64,000 nucleotides of DNA from Streptomyces sp. NBC_00620. Lineage in GTDB: Bacteria; Actinomycetota; Actinomycetes; Streptomycetales; Streptomycetaceae. This document shows, in pieces, positions 16,842 through 24,365 of this stretch; position 1 is the stretch's first letter, and every line of letters begins with the position of its first letter. The DNA lies in assembly GCF_026341825.1 (NCBI RefSeq), contig NZ_JAPENY010000002.1, positions 868,001 through 932,000 of the forward strand, in the 5' to 3' direction. The translations under genes were made by a program, and so were the position numbers. The notes under the pieces are model-generated. The model was not told the DNA's origin. It was given only the letters and a program-made list of their open reading frames with translations, and searched no databases.

Positions 16842-16940
16842 TTTTTTTCGCCCCCTCCGCCCCTACCCGTCCCTTGTTCCTGGGGCTCCGCCCCAGACCC
16901 CGCTCCTCAAACGCCGGAGGGGCTGAAGATTTCCCCGGCC
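16842..16940 (-). repeat. Dispersed intergenic repeat, family 1, copy B (inverted)
   Basis: Read on the minus strand, this matches copies A and C in the gtccggcgtttgagga-like core, the ggggcggagcccc hairpin and the gggacgggtaggggcggagg tail. It lacks the central acgagcgcgtcagcgcgat segment of the other two. It lies upstream of the ArsR gene, so it is not simply a 3' terminator there. Confidence 0.7.
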
Positions 16941-17118
16941 GGAGCTGAATCTTTCGCCCCGGCGGCAGATCTTTCAGCCCCGGCCAGAGAAGCTTTCAGG
17001 CCCGGCCAGAGAACCGAACCCTTCAGTTCCGGCCAGGGAACCTTTCGGCCCCGGCCGGCAGATCTTTGGCCCCCGCGGTAGATCTTTCAGCCCCGGCCGG
17101 GGAAGGTCTTTCAGCCCG
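16926..17118. repeat. Degenerate array of ~25-base units
   Basis: About seven imperfect copies of a unit close to cagccccggccggcagatct occur with slipped lengths. They lie between repeat copies B and C, which face each other, so the whole 16842-17218 stretch is one compound intergenic repeat. No gene of any length is credible in the 436 bases between the ArsR and TetR genes. Units vary too much, and spacers are absent, for this to be a CRISPR. Confidence 0.65.
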
Positions 17119-17218
17119 TCCGGCGTTTGAGGACGAGCGCGTCAGCGCGATTGCGGGGGTCTGGGGGCGGAGCCCCCAGGAACAAGGGACGGGTAGGGGC
17201 GGAGGGGGCGAAAAACCC
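17104..17218 (+). repeat. Dispersed intergenic repeat, family 1, copy C
   Basis: Nearly identical to copy A over about 110 bases, including the cgtccggcgtttgaggacg core, the ctgggggc-gga-gcccccag hairpin and the tail gggacgggtaggggcggagg. It ends at the stop codon of the TetR gene at 17220, so it probably acts as its terminator. Confidence 0.75.
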
Positions 17219-17219
17219 C

Positions 17220-17861
17220 TCACTCCCCCCGCCCCAGCCCCTCGAACCGCACCGCCAACCCATCCAGCAACGCCCTCAGCCCCACCTCGAAGGCCCGCTC
17301 ATCGATCTTCTCCTGGTGCTCCGCGAGCAGATGGGCCTGCCCGAGGTGGGGATAGTCCGCGGGATCGTACGCCGCCGCGTCGTCGACGAAGCCGCCGGCG
17401 AAGGAGCCGAGGGCGGAGCCCATGATGAAGTAGCGCATCAGCGCGCCGATGGACGTGGCCTGCGACGGCGGCCACCCCGCCTCGACCATCGCCCCGAAGA
17501 CGGCGTCCGCCAGCCGCAGCCCCGCAGGCCGCCGCCCGGGCCCCCGCGCAAGCACCGGCACGATGTTCGGATGGTCGCGCAGCGCCGCCCGGTAGGACAC
17601 GGCCCAGTCGTGCAGCGCCGTACGCCAGTCACGCCCGTCCTCGAACATCGACAGGTCGACCTGCGCGCTGACCGAGTCGGCGACCGCCTCCAGGATCAGG
17701 TCCTTGGTCGCGAAGTGGTTGTAGAGGGACGGCCCGCTGACCCCCAGTTCGGCCGCGAGCCGCCGCGTGGAGACGGCGGCCAGGCCCTCGGCGTCCACCA
17801 GCGCACGTGCCGCGCCGACGATGCGGTCCGTGCTGAGGAGGGGCTTGCGCGGTCGGGCCAT
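17220..17861 (-). CDS. TetR-family transcriptional regulator
   Basis: A 213-residue TetR repressor starting MARPRKPLLSTDRIVGAARALVDAEG. The helix-turn-helix is VSTRRLAAELGVSGPSLYNHFATKDLILEAV (about residues 30-60), and the C-terminal domain is of the tetracycline-repressor type (WRTALHDWAVSYRAALRDHPNIVPVLA). ATG at 17861 is preferred to 17870. It is divergent from the acyl-CoA dehydrogenase gene, and the 19-bp palindrome at 17888-17906 lies between them, so it probably represses both itself and that gene. A sister site at 12254 suggests it also governs the aldehyde/alcohol dehydrogenase pair. Confidence 0.92.
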   Translation of the reverse strand: MARPRKPLLSTDRIVGAARALVDAEGLAAVSTRRLAAELGVSGPSLYNHFATKDLILEAVADSVSAQVDLSMFEDGRDWRTALHDWAVSYRAALRDHPNIVPVLARGPGRRPAGLRLADAVFGAMVEAGWPPSQATSIGALMRYFIMGSALGSFAGGFVDDAAAYDPADYPHLGQAHLLAEHQEKIDERAFEVGLRALLDGLAVRFEGLGRGE

Positions 17862-17887
17862 GGCGCACATAGTAGGGCTGCGCCTAG

Positions 17888-17906
17888 AAACTAGCAGTGC
17901 TAATTA
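17888..17906 (+). promoter_or_regulatory. TetR-type operator, family 2 (acyl-CoA dehydrogenase / TetR)
   Basis: AAACTAGC-agt-GCTAATTA, a 19-base near-palindrome, lies 26 bases from the TetR start and 22 bases from the acyl-CoA dehydrogenase start, so it can cover both divergent promoters. It shares its half-site with 12254-12272 (read on the opposite strand). Confidence 0.65.
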
Positions 17907-17928
17907 AAATGTAGTGGGGTGACTCGTC

Positions 17929-19080
17929 ATGAACCTGGAGCTCAGCGAGGAGCAGACCGCCGTCCGGCGGCTCGCCAGGGACTTCGTGGACCGCGAGATC
18001 GCCCCGCATGTCATCGAGTGGGACCGTGCGGAGGACGTCGACCGGTCCATCGTGAAGAAGCTCGGTGAGGTCGGCTTTCTCGGGCTCACGATCGACGAGG
18101 AGTACGGCGGCAGCGGCGGCGACCACCTCGCGTACTGCCTGGTGACGGAGGAGCTGGGCCGCGGTGACTCCTCCGTGCGCGGGATCGTGTCCGTCTCGCT
18201 GGGCCTCGTCGCCAAGACGATCGCGTACTGGGGGAGCGAGGAGCAGAAGCGGCAGTGGCTGCCGGGGCTGACCTCCGGCGAGTACGTCGGATGCTTCGGG
18301 CTCACCGAGCCCGGCACCGGCTCGGACGCGGGCAACCTGTCGACGAAGGCCGACCGCGATGGCGACGAGTACGTCATCAACGGCACCAAGATGTTCATCA
18401 CGAACGGGACTTGGGCCGATGTCGTACTCCTCTTCGCCCGGTCGACCGACGCCCCGGGACACAAGGGCGTCTCCGCCTTCCTCGTACCGACCGACACGCC
18501 GGGACTGTCCCGCCGCACCATCCACGGCAAGCTCGGACTACGCGGGCAGGCCACGGCGGAGCTGGTCCTCCAGGACGTGCGCGTCCCCGCTTCGGCGATG
18601 ATCGCGCCGGAGGGCAAGGGCTTCGCCGTCGCGATGTCCGCGCTGGCCAAGGGGCGGATGTCGGTGGCCGCGGGCTGTGTCGGCATTGCCCAGGCGGCGC
18701 TGGACGCGGCGGTGACGTACGCGACCGAGCGGGAGCAGTTCGGCAAGACGATCGCCCATCACCAGCTGGTGCAGGAGCTGCTCAGCGACATCGCCGTGGA
18801 CGTGGACGCGGCGCGCCTGCTGACCTGGCGGGTCGCCGATCTCGTAGACCGCGGGCTGCCGTTCGCCACCGAGTCCTCGAAGGCCAAGCTCTTCGCATCC
18901 GAGGCCGCCGTGCGTGCCGCGAACAACGCCCTCCAGGTCTTCGGCGGTTACGGCTACATCGACGAGTACCCGGTGGGCAAGCTGCTGCGCGACGCCCGCG
19001 TGATGACCCTCTATGAGGGCACCAGCCAGATCCAGAAGCTGGTGATCGGGCGGGCGCTGACCGGCGTTTCGGCGTTCTGA
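17929..19080 (+). CDS. Acyl-CoA dehydrogenase
   Basis: A 383-residue FAD flavoenzyme that introduces a trans-2 double bond into acyl-CoA, the first step of beta-oxidation or branched-chain breakdown. Motifs: CFGLTEPGTGSDAGNLSTKA (FAD/substrate loop, about residue 120), the mid beta-domain, and LYEGTSQIQKLVIGRAL near the C-terminus with the usual catalytic Glu in YEGTS. GGGGTGA precedes the ATG. It is divergent from the TetR gene and shares the 17888 operator with it. Specificity for chain length or branching cannot be read from sequence. Confidence 0.94.
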   Translation: MNLELSEEQTAVRRLARDFVDREIAPHVIEWDRAEDVDRSIVKKLGEVGFLGLTIDEEYGGSGGDHLAYCLVTEELGRGDSSVRGIVSVSLGLVAKTIAYWGSEEQKRQWLPGLTSGEYVGCFGLTEPGTGSDAGNLSTKADRDGDEYVINGTKMFITNGTWADVVLLFARSTDAPGHKGVSAFLVPTDTPGLSRRTIHGKLGLRGQATAELVLQDVRVPASAMIAPEGKGFAVAMSALAKGRMSVAAGCVGIAQAALDAAVTYATEREQFGKTIAHHQLVQELLSDIAVDVDAARLLTWRVADLVDRGLPFATESSKAKLFASEAAVRAANNALQVFGGYGYIDEYPVGKLLRDARVMTLYEGTSQIQKLVIGRALTGVSAF

Positions 19081-19201
19081 GGTGTTCTGCGGCGTTCTTC
19101 TGAGGCATCGAGGTCCCGGGGTGGTCCCGGGGTGCGGCTGAGTACGCAAGTGAGTACCCGAGCGGATGTGGTCCGGAGCGCCGTGGCCGACTCTGATTCC
19201 C

Positions 19202-19489
19202 ATGAGTGAGACATCGGTCAAGCAGCAGTCCACCGCGGCCTTCTACGGGCAGGCCGTCGCCTCCTTCGGTGTCGCGATGGGGGCCACCGCGCTCGGCATC
19301 TTCAACCTCCAGACCGACGCCTGGGTGCGCGCGTTCCTGGGTATCGCCGTCCTCTACCTCGTGACCTCGGCCTTCACGCTGGCCAAGGTGATCCGGGACC
19401 GTCAGGAGGCCGGGCAGATCGTCAGCCGGGTCGACCAGGCGAGACTCGAGAAGCTGCTCGCCGAACACGACCCCTTCGAGAAGCTCTGA
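19202..19489 (+). CDS. YiaA/YiaB-family small membrane protein
   Basis: A 95-residue protein with two membrane helices (about residues 14-36, QAVASFGVAMGATALGIFNL, and 41-63, WVRAFLGIAVLYLVTSAFTLAKV), connected by a short loop and followed by a cytoplasmic charged tail (RDRQEAGQIVSRVDQARLEKLLAEHD). This matches the YiaAB two-helix family, whose function is unknown. ATG at 19202 is used rather than the upstream one at 19166. Two copies of tcccggggtgg and two gagtac motifs lie in the 121 bases upstream, with no clear promoter. Confidence 0.8.
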   Translation: MSETSVKQQSTAAFYGQAVASFGVAMGATALGIFNLQTDAWVRAFLGIAVLYLVTSAFTLAKVIRDRQEAGQIVSRVDQARLEKLLAEHDPFEKL

Positions 19490-19506
19490 TCCGCTCCCTG
19501 AGCGGG

Positions 19507-19526
19507 CATGCTAAGCGCTCGCTCAG
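19507..19526 (+). promoter_or_regulatory. TetR-type operator, family 3 (TetR promoter)
   Basis: CATGCTAAGCGCTCGCTCAG lies 47 bases before the TetR start at 19574. The element at 20714-20733, read on the minus strand, matches it at 17 of 20 positions. This indicates a regulator controlling its own gene and the MaoC gene. Confidence 0.6.
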
Positions 19527-19573
19527 GTTCGGGGGTATGGTGTCACCCTGCCAGTGGAAGGGGCGAACCAGCG

Positions 19574-20200
19574 ATGAGTACGGCGGAGGAAACGGCCGGC
19601 GCCGAGGCGCAGGCGTGGGCCGAGGTCACCCCCGACGCGGCCCGGCGGCTGCTGGTCGCCGCCGTGGAGGCCTTCGCCGAGCGCGGGTACCACGCGACGA
19701 CCACCCGGGACATCGCGGGCCGCGCGGGCATGAGCCCGGCCGCGCTGTACATCCACTACAAGACCAAGGAAGAGCTGCTCCACCGGATCAGCCGGATCGG
19801 GCACGACAAGGCGATCGACATTCTGCGGACCGCGGCGGACGGTGACGGCAGCGCCGCCGAGCGGCTCTCGGACGCCGTGCGGTCCTTCGTACGGTGGCAT
19901 GCCGCGCAGCACACCACCGCGCGCGTCGTGCAGTACGAGCTCGACGCTCTCGGTCCCGACGCGCGTGCGGAGATCGTGGCTCTGCGGCGGCAGACCGACG
20001 CCGCTGTGCGCGGCATCATCCAGGACGGTGTCGCGGCGGGCGAGTTCGACGTGCCCGACGTGCCGGGCACCACGCTCGCGGTGCTCTCGCTCTGCATCGA
20101 CGTGGCGCGCTGGTTCAACGTCAACGGGCCCCGGACCCCCGACGAGGTCGGCGCGCTCTACGCCGACCTCGTACTGCGGATGGTGGGGGCCAAGCCGTAG
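19574..20200 (+). CDS. TetR-family transcriptional regulator
   Basis: A 208-residue repressor. The helix-turn-helix (about residues 23-68) reads LLVAAVEAFAERGYHATTTRDIAGRAGMSPAALYIHYKTKEELLHRI. The C-terminal domain is of the type often linked to acyl-CoA ligands. The start is chosen after AAGGGGCGAACCAGCG. It converges on the MaoC hydratase gene, and both genes carry the same upstream element, so MaoC is its most likely target. The ligand is unknown. Confidence 0.93.
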   Translation: MSTAEETAGAEAQAWAEVTPDAARRLLVAAVEAFAERGYHATTTRDIAGRAGMSPAALYIHYKTKEELLHRISRIGHDKAIDILRTAADGDGSAAERLSDAVRSFVRWHAAQHTTARVVQYELDALGPDARAEIVALRRQTDAAVRGIIQDGVAAGEFDVPDVPGTTLAVLSLCIDVARWFNVNGPRTPDEVGALYADLVLRMVGAKP

Positions 20201-20225
20201 CCCCGCGGGGACCGGCTCGGAAGCC

Positions 20226-20687
20226 TCAGAAGTAGTAGCGGGACACCGACTCCGCCACGCACACCGGCTTGTCGCCGCCCTCGCGTTCGACCGTCACCGT
20301 CGCCGTGACCTGCACGCCGCCACCCGCTTCGGCGACATCCGTGAGGACGGCGGTGGCGCGCAGCCGGGAGCCGACCGGGACGGGCGCGGGGAAACGGACC
20401 TTGTTGGTGCCGTAGTTGACGCCCATCTTCATGCCTTCGACGCGCATCACCTGCGGCACCAGCGCGGGGAGCAGTGAGAGCGTCAGGTAGCCGTGTGCGA
20501 TGGTCGTGCCGAAGGGGCCCGTGGCGGCCTTCTCCGGGTCCACGTGGATCCACTGGTGGTCACCCGTGGCGTCCGCGAACAGATCGATCCGCTTCTGGTC
20601 GATCTCCAGCCAGTCGCTGTGGCCCAACTGCTCGCCCACGCCCGACTTCAGCTCGTCGGCGGACTTGAAGATCCTCGGCTCTGCCAT
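20226..20687 (-). CDS. MaoC-family (R)-specific enoyl-CoA hydratase
   Basis: A 153-residue single hot-dog-domain protein of the MaoC/PhaJ type, hydrating enoyl-CoA to (R)-3-hydroxyacyl-CoA. The catalytic signature ADATGDHQWIHVDPEKA followed by GPFGTTIAHGYLTLSLLP is intact, including the Asp-His pair. The start at 20687 follows GGGAGG. The operator-like element at 20714-20733 lies 26 bases upstream. It is convergent with the TetR gene, 25 bases apart. Confidence 0.93.
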   Translation of the reverse strand: MAEPRIFKSADELKSGVGEQLGHSDWLEIDQKRIDLFADATGDHQWIHVDPEKAATGPFGTTIAHGYLTLSLLPALVPQVMRVEGMKMGVNYGTNKVRFPAPVPVGSRLRATAVLTDVAEAGGGVQVTATVTVEREGGDKPVCVAESVSRYYF

Positions 20688-20713
20688 GTCCCTGGCCTCC
20701 CGCATGTCAATGT

Positions 20714-20733
20714 CTAAGCGACTGCTTAGCATG
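20714..20733 (-). promoter_or_regulatory. TetR-type operator, family 3 (MaoC promoter)
   Basis: ctaagcgactgcttagcatg contains the near-palindrome CTAAGCG-ac-TGCTTAG. Read on the minus strand, it matches the 19507 site at 17 of 20 positions. It sits over the likely promoter of the MaoC gene. Confidence 0.6.
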
Positions 20734-20794
20734 GTCGGGTGCGGGCCGGATGTCAACGGACCGGACGGGTGGCGAGGTGGGTAGGGTTGGAGGG

Positions 20795-21331
20795 GTGCCC
20801 CAGATCCCTGAGAAGATCCACGAGCTGACCGTCGGCCAGCTGTCGGCGCGCAGTGGCGCCGCCGTCTCCGCCCTGCACTTCTACGAGTCCAAGGGCCTCA
20901 TCAACAGCCGCCGCACGACCGGAAACCAGCGCCGCTACCACCGGGACGCGCTGCGCCGCGTCGCCTTCGTGCGTGCCGCGCAACGCGTCGGCATCCCGCT
21001 CGCCACCATCCGCGAGGCGCTCGCCGAACTCCCCGAGGAGCGCACCCCGACCAAAGAGGACTGGGCCCGCCTCTCGGAGGCCTGGCGCTCCGAACTCGAC
21101 GACCGCATCAAGCAGTTGGGCCGCCTGCGGGACCATCTCACCGACTGCATCGGCTGCGGCTGCCTGTCCCTGGAGAACTGTGTGCTCTCCAACCCCGACG
21201 ATGTCTTCGGCGAGCGCCTGACGGGCTCCCGCCTCATGGCGGAACGCGCCCGCCCGGCCGTCGGACCGGACAGGCGCGCCGCCGCTCCCGCCGTACCGCA
21301 GAAGGAGCCGGAGCCCGAGGACTGCCGCTGA
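20795..21331 (+). CDS. soxR: Redox-sensitive transcriptional activator SoxR
   Basis: A 178-residue MerR-family regulator. The N-terminal winged helix reads LTVGQLSARSGAAVSALHFYESKGLI, and the [2Fe-2S] cluster cysteines are in CIGCGCLSLENC (C-x2-C-x-C-x5-C, about residues 117-128), which is diagnostic. In Streptomyces, SoxR responds to redox-active compounds such as endogenous pigments rather than to general superoxide stress. The GTG at 20795 has TAGGGT a few bases upstream and no proper ribosome site, which suggests a leaderless transcript. The C-terminal tail after residue 145 is Pro/Ala/Glu-rich. It converges on the RNA ligase gene. From memory the S. coelicolor counterpart is SCO1697. Confidence 0.95.
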   Translation: MPQIPEKIHELTVGQLSARSGAAVSALHFYESKGLINSRRTTGNQRRYHRDALRRVAFVRAAQRVGIPLATIREALAELPEERTPTKEDWARLSEAWRSELDDRIKQLGRLRDHLTDCIGCGCLSLENCVLSNPDDVFGERLTGSRLMAERARPAVGPDRRAAAPAVPQKEPEPEDCR

Positions 21332-21368
21332 ACGGCGCCCCGGGCTCCGTACACCCGACCCCGTCCGC

Positions 21369-22436
21369 CTACTCGTACTCCGTGCCGCCCTTCCGTGTCA
21401 GATACGCCGGGCTGACCGCCTTCGCGATGGCCCGGCCACCCGTCACCGGGCTGTACCGCTCGGCGGCAGGCCGTACGACGACACCCTCGCGCAGGTGCAG
21501 CCCGCGCCCGGAGACGGTCTCCCGGCCCGAGGCGATCTCCAGGACGCGGTCGATGTCGTACGGACCCTCGTACAGCCGTGGAACCAGGGGCAGTTCGCCG
21601 TCGAGGAGCGCCGCCGCGTCCAGCCAGCGGATCTCGCCGTCGATCTCCGCGGACACGTCGAACACGGAGTAGCCGAGCGTCTCGCGGCGGCCGTCGGCGC
21701 CGTACGTCAGGTCCTGTACGCCGGCTCCGTACACCTCGCCGAAGATGCCGACCCGGCGCGCGCCCAGCCGCTCGGCGAGCCGGGCCGCGGCCTCCGGGAC
21801 GCCGTGGCCGTGCACGGCTCGCCAGTACAGATTGCGTGGATCCTCCTTGAGGGCGAGGGACTTGGCGCCGAAGCCCTTGGAGGAGACATGGACGCGGCCC
21901 TCGTCGGCGAGGTACGTCAGCAGGCAGGCCGAACCGTGCAGCTTCTCGGTCAGGACGACGGGCTCGCCCGGCGCGAAGATGTCCGGGTACCGCTGGATGT
22001 TCTCGATGTCGAGCCAGGGAAGCAGACCGGCCGCGGACTCGACGTCGCCGTTCATCGTGGGCGGGATCGGCGGCACCCACTTGACGATGCCGAGCGCCTC
22101 CGCGAAGTCGGTCCCGTCCTCGGCCGCCTTCGCCAGGTCGACCTCCGCCAGCGCCGCCGGGCGGCAGACGATGCCCTGCGACAGCTCGCCGCGCAGCCGT
22201 ACGGCTTTGACCCGGTCCGAACTGCTCCCCGCGAGCCGCCCGGTCAGGCCCAGCTCTTCGATGAGCTCGGCCGGAAGCACGGACTGCTCCGGGATGTAGA
22301 CGGCCCGTTCGCCGGTGCGGTAGGCGCCCTTGGCGACGACGGCTCGGTACAGGCCGACCTGGGCCAGTTCGAGGGCGTCGGCGTTGGGATGCTCATGGAT
22401 GGTCAGCACTTCGGCGGTGACGCGCAGCGTCGACAT
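21369..22436 (-). CDS. RNA ligase, DRB0094 (Rnl5) type
   Basis: A 355-residue ATP-dependent ligase of the Deinococcus DraRnl type, which seals 3'-OH/5'-phosphate nicks in RNA. An N-terminal OB-like domain (about residues 1-120, HEHPNADALELAQVG at its start) precedes the nucleotidyltransferase domain. The active-site Lys is K165 in VVLTEKLHG; other motifs are FGEVYGAG (motif IIIa), LREGVVVRP (IV) and KAVSPAYLTRKG (V). All are present, so it should be active. It stands alone, convergent with soxR. The gene reads from 22436 with no strong ribosome site. RNA repair is known for the family; the biological substrate is not. Confidence 0.9.
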   Translation of the reverse strand: MSTLRVTAEVLTIHEHPNADALELAQVGLYRAVVAKGAYRTGERAVYIPEQSVLPAELIEELGLTGRLAGSSSDRVKAVRLRGELSQGIVCRPAALAEVDLAKAAEDGTDFAEALGIVKWVPPIPPTMNGDVESAAGLLPWLDIENIQRYPDIFAPGEPVVLTEKLHGSACLLTYLADEGRVHVSSKGFGAKSLALKEDPRNLYWRAVHGHGVPEAAARLAERLGARRVGIFGEVYGAGVQDLTYGADGRRETLGYSVFDVSAEIDGEIRWLDAAALLDGELPLVPRLYEGPYDIDRVLEIASGRETVSGRGLHLREGVVVRPAAERYSPVTGGRAIAKAVSPAYLTRKGGTEYE

Positions 22437-22573
22437 CGGGACTCCTCGGGTTTCTCAGCTGTGTTTCATCGCCCCCAACTGTCCGGACGGGAAAGGGTTG
22501 GAGCCAGCGGATTTGCGGCTGGTAGCGTCGGGATGGCCGTGGGCGTCGTCGGCGAGGTGTTCGTCTCGCTGCC

Positions 22574-23308
22574 CTACGAGGAGCGCTGATCCCACCCGTG
22601 TTGGTACTGGACGAGGCCCTGTGCCACCAACTGGCCGTTGGATACAGCCAGTTCACCGTCCGGCAGCAGCAAAGTGTCCTCCAGGCCGATCCGGGTGGCG
22701 AGCCCCAGTCGCCCCGCGAGTCGCAGCACCGGCCAGGTGCCGCCGTCCATGCCGTGCAGCAGGACGGGGCGTGCGTGGGCGGTGCCGAGGTCTGAGAGCA
22801 GGGCGTGGGCCGACCTCTCCGCGGTGTCGGGCGAGGTGTCCATCACCTCGGCGAGGACGCGCAGCACCCGTGGCCCGAGCGGTGACGTCGCGAACCGCGC
22901 GGCGCCCTCCGTGCCGGACCAGATGCCCGCCTCCACGCCGATTCCGCGGTCGAGGAGCGCCGCCGCGAGTTCCTCGGCGCCCGGCTCATGCCAGTTGACC
23001 GAGGCGTGGTCGGGCAGGACGGTCCAGGAGCGGACGCGCTCCAGGCGGGCCGCGGGGTCCGGCTCGGCCCAGGCGCCGGTGGTCACGCCGACCGGGACGC
23101 GCACCCGTGCCCGTATTGCTTCCAGCGTCGGAGTGAGCGCCTTCGGCGACAAGGTGTCGTCCCCGCAGGGAGACTTGGGATGGACATGGATGTCCGACGC
23201 TCCGGCCGCGACGGCCCCGGCCGCGGACTCGGCCATGTCCCCGGGCGACAACGGCACGGCGGCACCGTCACCGGCTCCCCGGGCTCCGTTCACACAGACC
23301 TGCACCAT
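22574..23308 (-). CDS. BKACE family (3-keto-5-aminohexanoate cleavage enzyme-like) protein
   Basis: A 244-residue TIM-barrel protein of the BKACE/DUF849 family, metal-dependent enzymes that condense beta-keto acids with acetyl-CoA. The metal-binding HVHPK motif appears as GASDIHVHPKSPCGDDTL. Strands ending in VPVGVTTGAW, DHASVNWHEPGAEELAAALLDRGIGVEAGIWSG and GLEDTLLLPDGELAVSNGQLV follow the family pattern. It is shorter than classical members (about 270-310), so substrate specificity may differ. ATG at 23308 follows GAGGG; the longer open frame upstream only covers a dispersed repeat. Confidence 0.8.
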   Translation of the reverse strand: MVQVCVNGARGAGDGAAVPLSPGDMAESAAGAVAAGASDIHVHPKSPCGDDTLSPKALTPTLEAIRARVRVPVGVTTGAWAEPDPAARLERVRSWTVLPDHASVNWHEPGAEELAAALLDRGIGVEAGIWSGTEGAARFATSPLGPRVLRVLAEVMDTSPDTAERSAHALLSDLGTAHARPVLLHGMDGGTWPVLRLAGRLGLATRIGLEDTLLLPDGELAVSNGQLVAQGLVQYQHGWDQRSS

Positions 23309-23345
23309 GCCCTCGATAGTGGCACCCGCCACTGACAACCCCGAC

Positions 23346-23390
23346 GCGGGGAACTGCGCGCCCAGCCACGAACAACCCGCGGCGGACGGC
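23346..23390 (-). repeat. Dispersed intergenic repeat, family 2, copy 2
   Basis: gcggggaactgcgcgcccag followed by ccacgaacaacccgc is the reverse complement of the element at 508-561 and resembles 29984-30034. It occupies the space between the BKACE start and the end of the zinc-ribbon gene. Confidence 0.6.
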
Positions 23391-23428
23391 TCACCCGCAG
23401 TTCCCGGCCGGCCGATCCGGCCGAACAC

Positions 23429-24034
23429 TCACGCCGACGCGAGCAGCAACTGTCCGCGCCTGGCCTCCGCCAGCGCCTCAGGGGTCAGAACAGGCCGCGG
23501 CACCACGATTCCGCAGCGCGTGCAGACAGGACCCGACGACGGCTCGTGCGCCAGGTCGTACTTCCAGTCGAGGCGCCCGCCCGCGCACACCGGGCACACC
23601 GCACCCGGCTCGCGTTCCAACGCGGCGATCAGCCGGCGCAGTACCTCGGCCAGTGGTTCATGGGGGTGGATCCGGGGGTCGTCGCACCACGCGACTCCGA
23701 AGCCGCCCCAGGTCAGCCGGTGCCAGTCGTCCACGCTGCCCGGCCTGCGCAGCCCGTCGTGCTTCTCTTTCTTGCGCCGCTCCGCGAACCCGGCCTCATA
23801 GGCGAGCCAGACGGAGCGGGCTTCCTCCAGCTCGTCCAGTGCGGCCACGAGCCGCGCCGGATCGGGGGAGCGGTCCTCGGGGCCGAAGCCGGCCCGCGAG
23901 CTCAGATGGTCCCAGGTCGCCCGATGCCCGTAAGGGGCGAACCTCTCAAGGCACTTGCGCAGTGAGTAGCGCCGCAGTGCCAGATCACTCCTCGGATCTC
24001 GCACCTGTCTCGCCAGACTCCGGAAACCGGCCAT
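23429..24034 (-). CDS. Conserved hypothetical protein with zinc-ribbon-like motif
   Basis: A 201-residue soluble, charged protein. The C-terminal third has two CxxC pairs, VCPVCAGGRLDWKYD and VCTRCGIVVPRP (about residues 146-178), which would bind one zinc ion. The N-terminal helical part carries DHLSSRAGFGPEDRSPDPARLVAALDELEEARSVWLAYEAGFAERRKKEKHDG. I do not recognise a named family. The ATG at 24034 has GGAGGTGCAGGG upstream. A possible 36-codon reading frame ends 16 bases upstream (24050-24160). The function is unknown. Confidence 0.7.
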   Translation of the reverse strand: MAGFRSLARQVRDPRSDLALRRYSLRKCLERFAPYGHRATWDHLSSRAGFGPEDRSPDPARLVAALDELEEARSVWLAYEAGFAERRKKEKHDGLRRPGSVDDWHRLTWGGFGVAWCDDPRIHPHEPLAEVLRRLIAALEREPGAVCPVCAGGRLDWKYDLAHEPSSGPVCTRCGIVVPRPVLTPEALAEARRGQLLLASA

Positions 24035-24365
24035 CGCCCTGCACCTCCGTCACACCTGCACCTGTACTTCGGTCACTTCGGCGTCGTCGTCGTACGGACT
24101 TCGCCGAATAGACGTATCGACAAGCGATTCGGCTCCATCCGATTTCCGATGACCACCCATAAGCCATCTGCCGAACCCCTCCTGGCCTACCCCTGAACGC
24201 TGTGAGCTGCCTGTTGTCCGTCTGTCGAATGCGGCGACGGGCGGCGCGCCGTGAGGCGGGGAGCTCCCAACGGACACCCCGATCCCAAAAAGTGACGCAT
24301 GTTCACCTTCAAACACGGGGATACCGGCGGTAACGTCCGGCCCACCCCCGTCGCGAGGAGCTGCC
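24035..24365. other. Divergent intergenic region, 331 bases, with a possible small ORF
   Basis: This separates the zinc-ribbon gene (minus) from the penicillin acylase gene (plus). It is less GC-rich than its surroundings. On the minus strand, a 36-codon frame from ATG at 24160 to 24050 encodes MGGHRKSDGAESLVDTSIRR and continues to EVQVQV, but its codons are not typically GC-rich at the third position and the AGGAGGGG site is too far upstream. A second minus-strand frame starting at 24167 is better spaced from that site but overlaps the next gene. I see no clear operator. Confidence 0.35.

Noticed and set aside
16926..17118. Possible CRISPR-like array
   Set aside because: Units of about 25 bases are abutting, variable and without spacers, and no cas genes are present.
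22533..22589. 18-codon small ORF overlapping the end of the BKACE gene
   Set aside because: TAGCGT stands four bases upstream, but the length is tiny and I see no support for translation.
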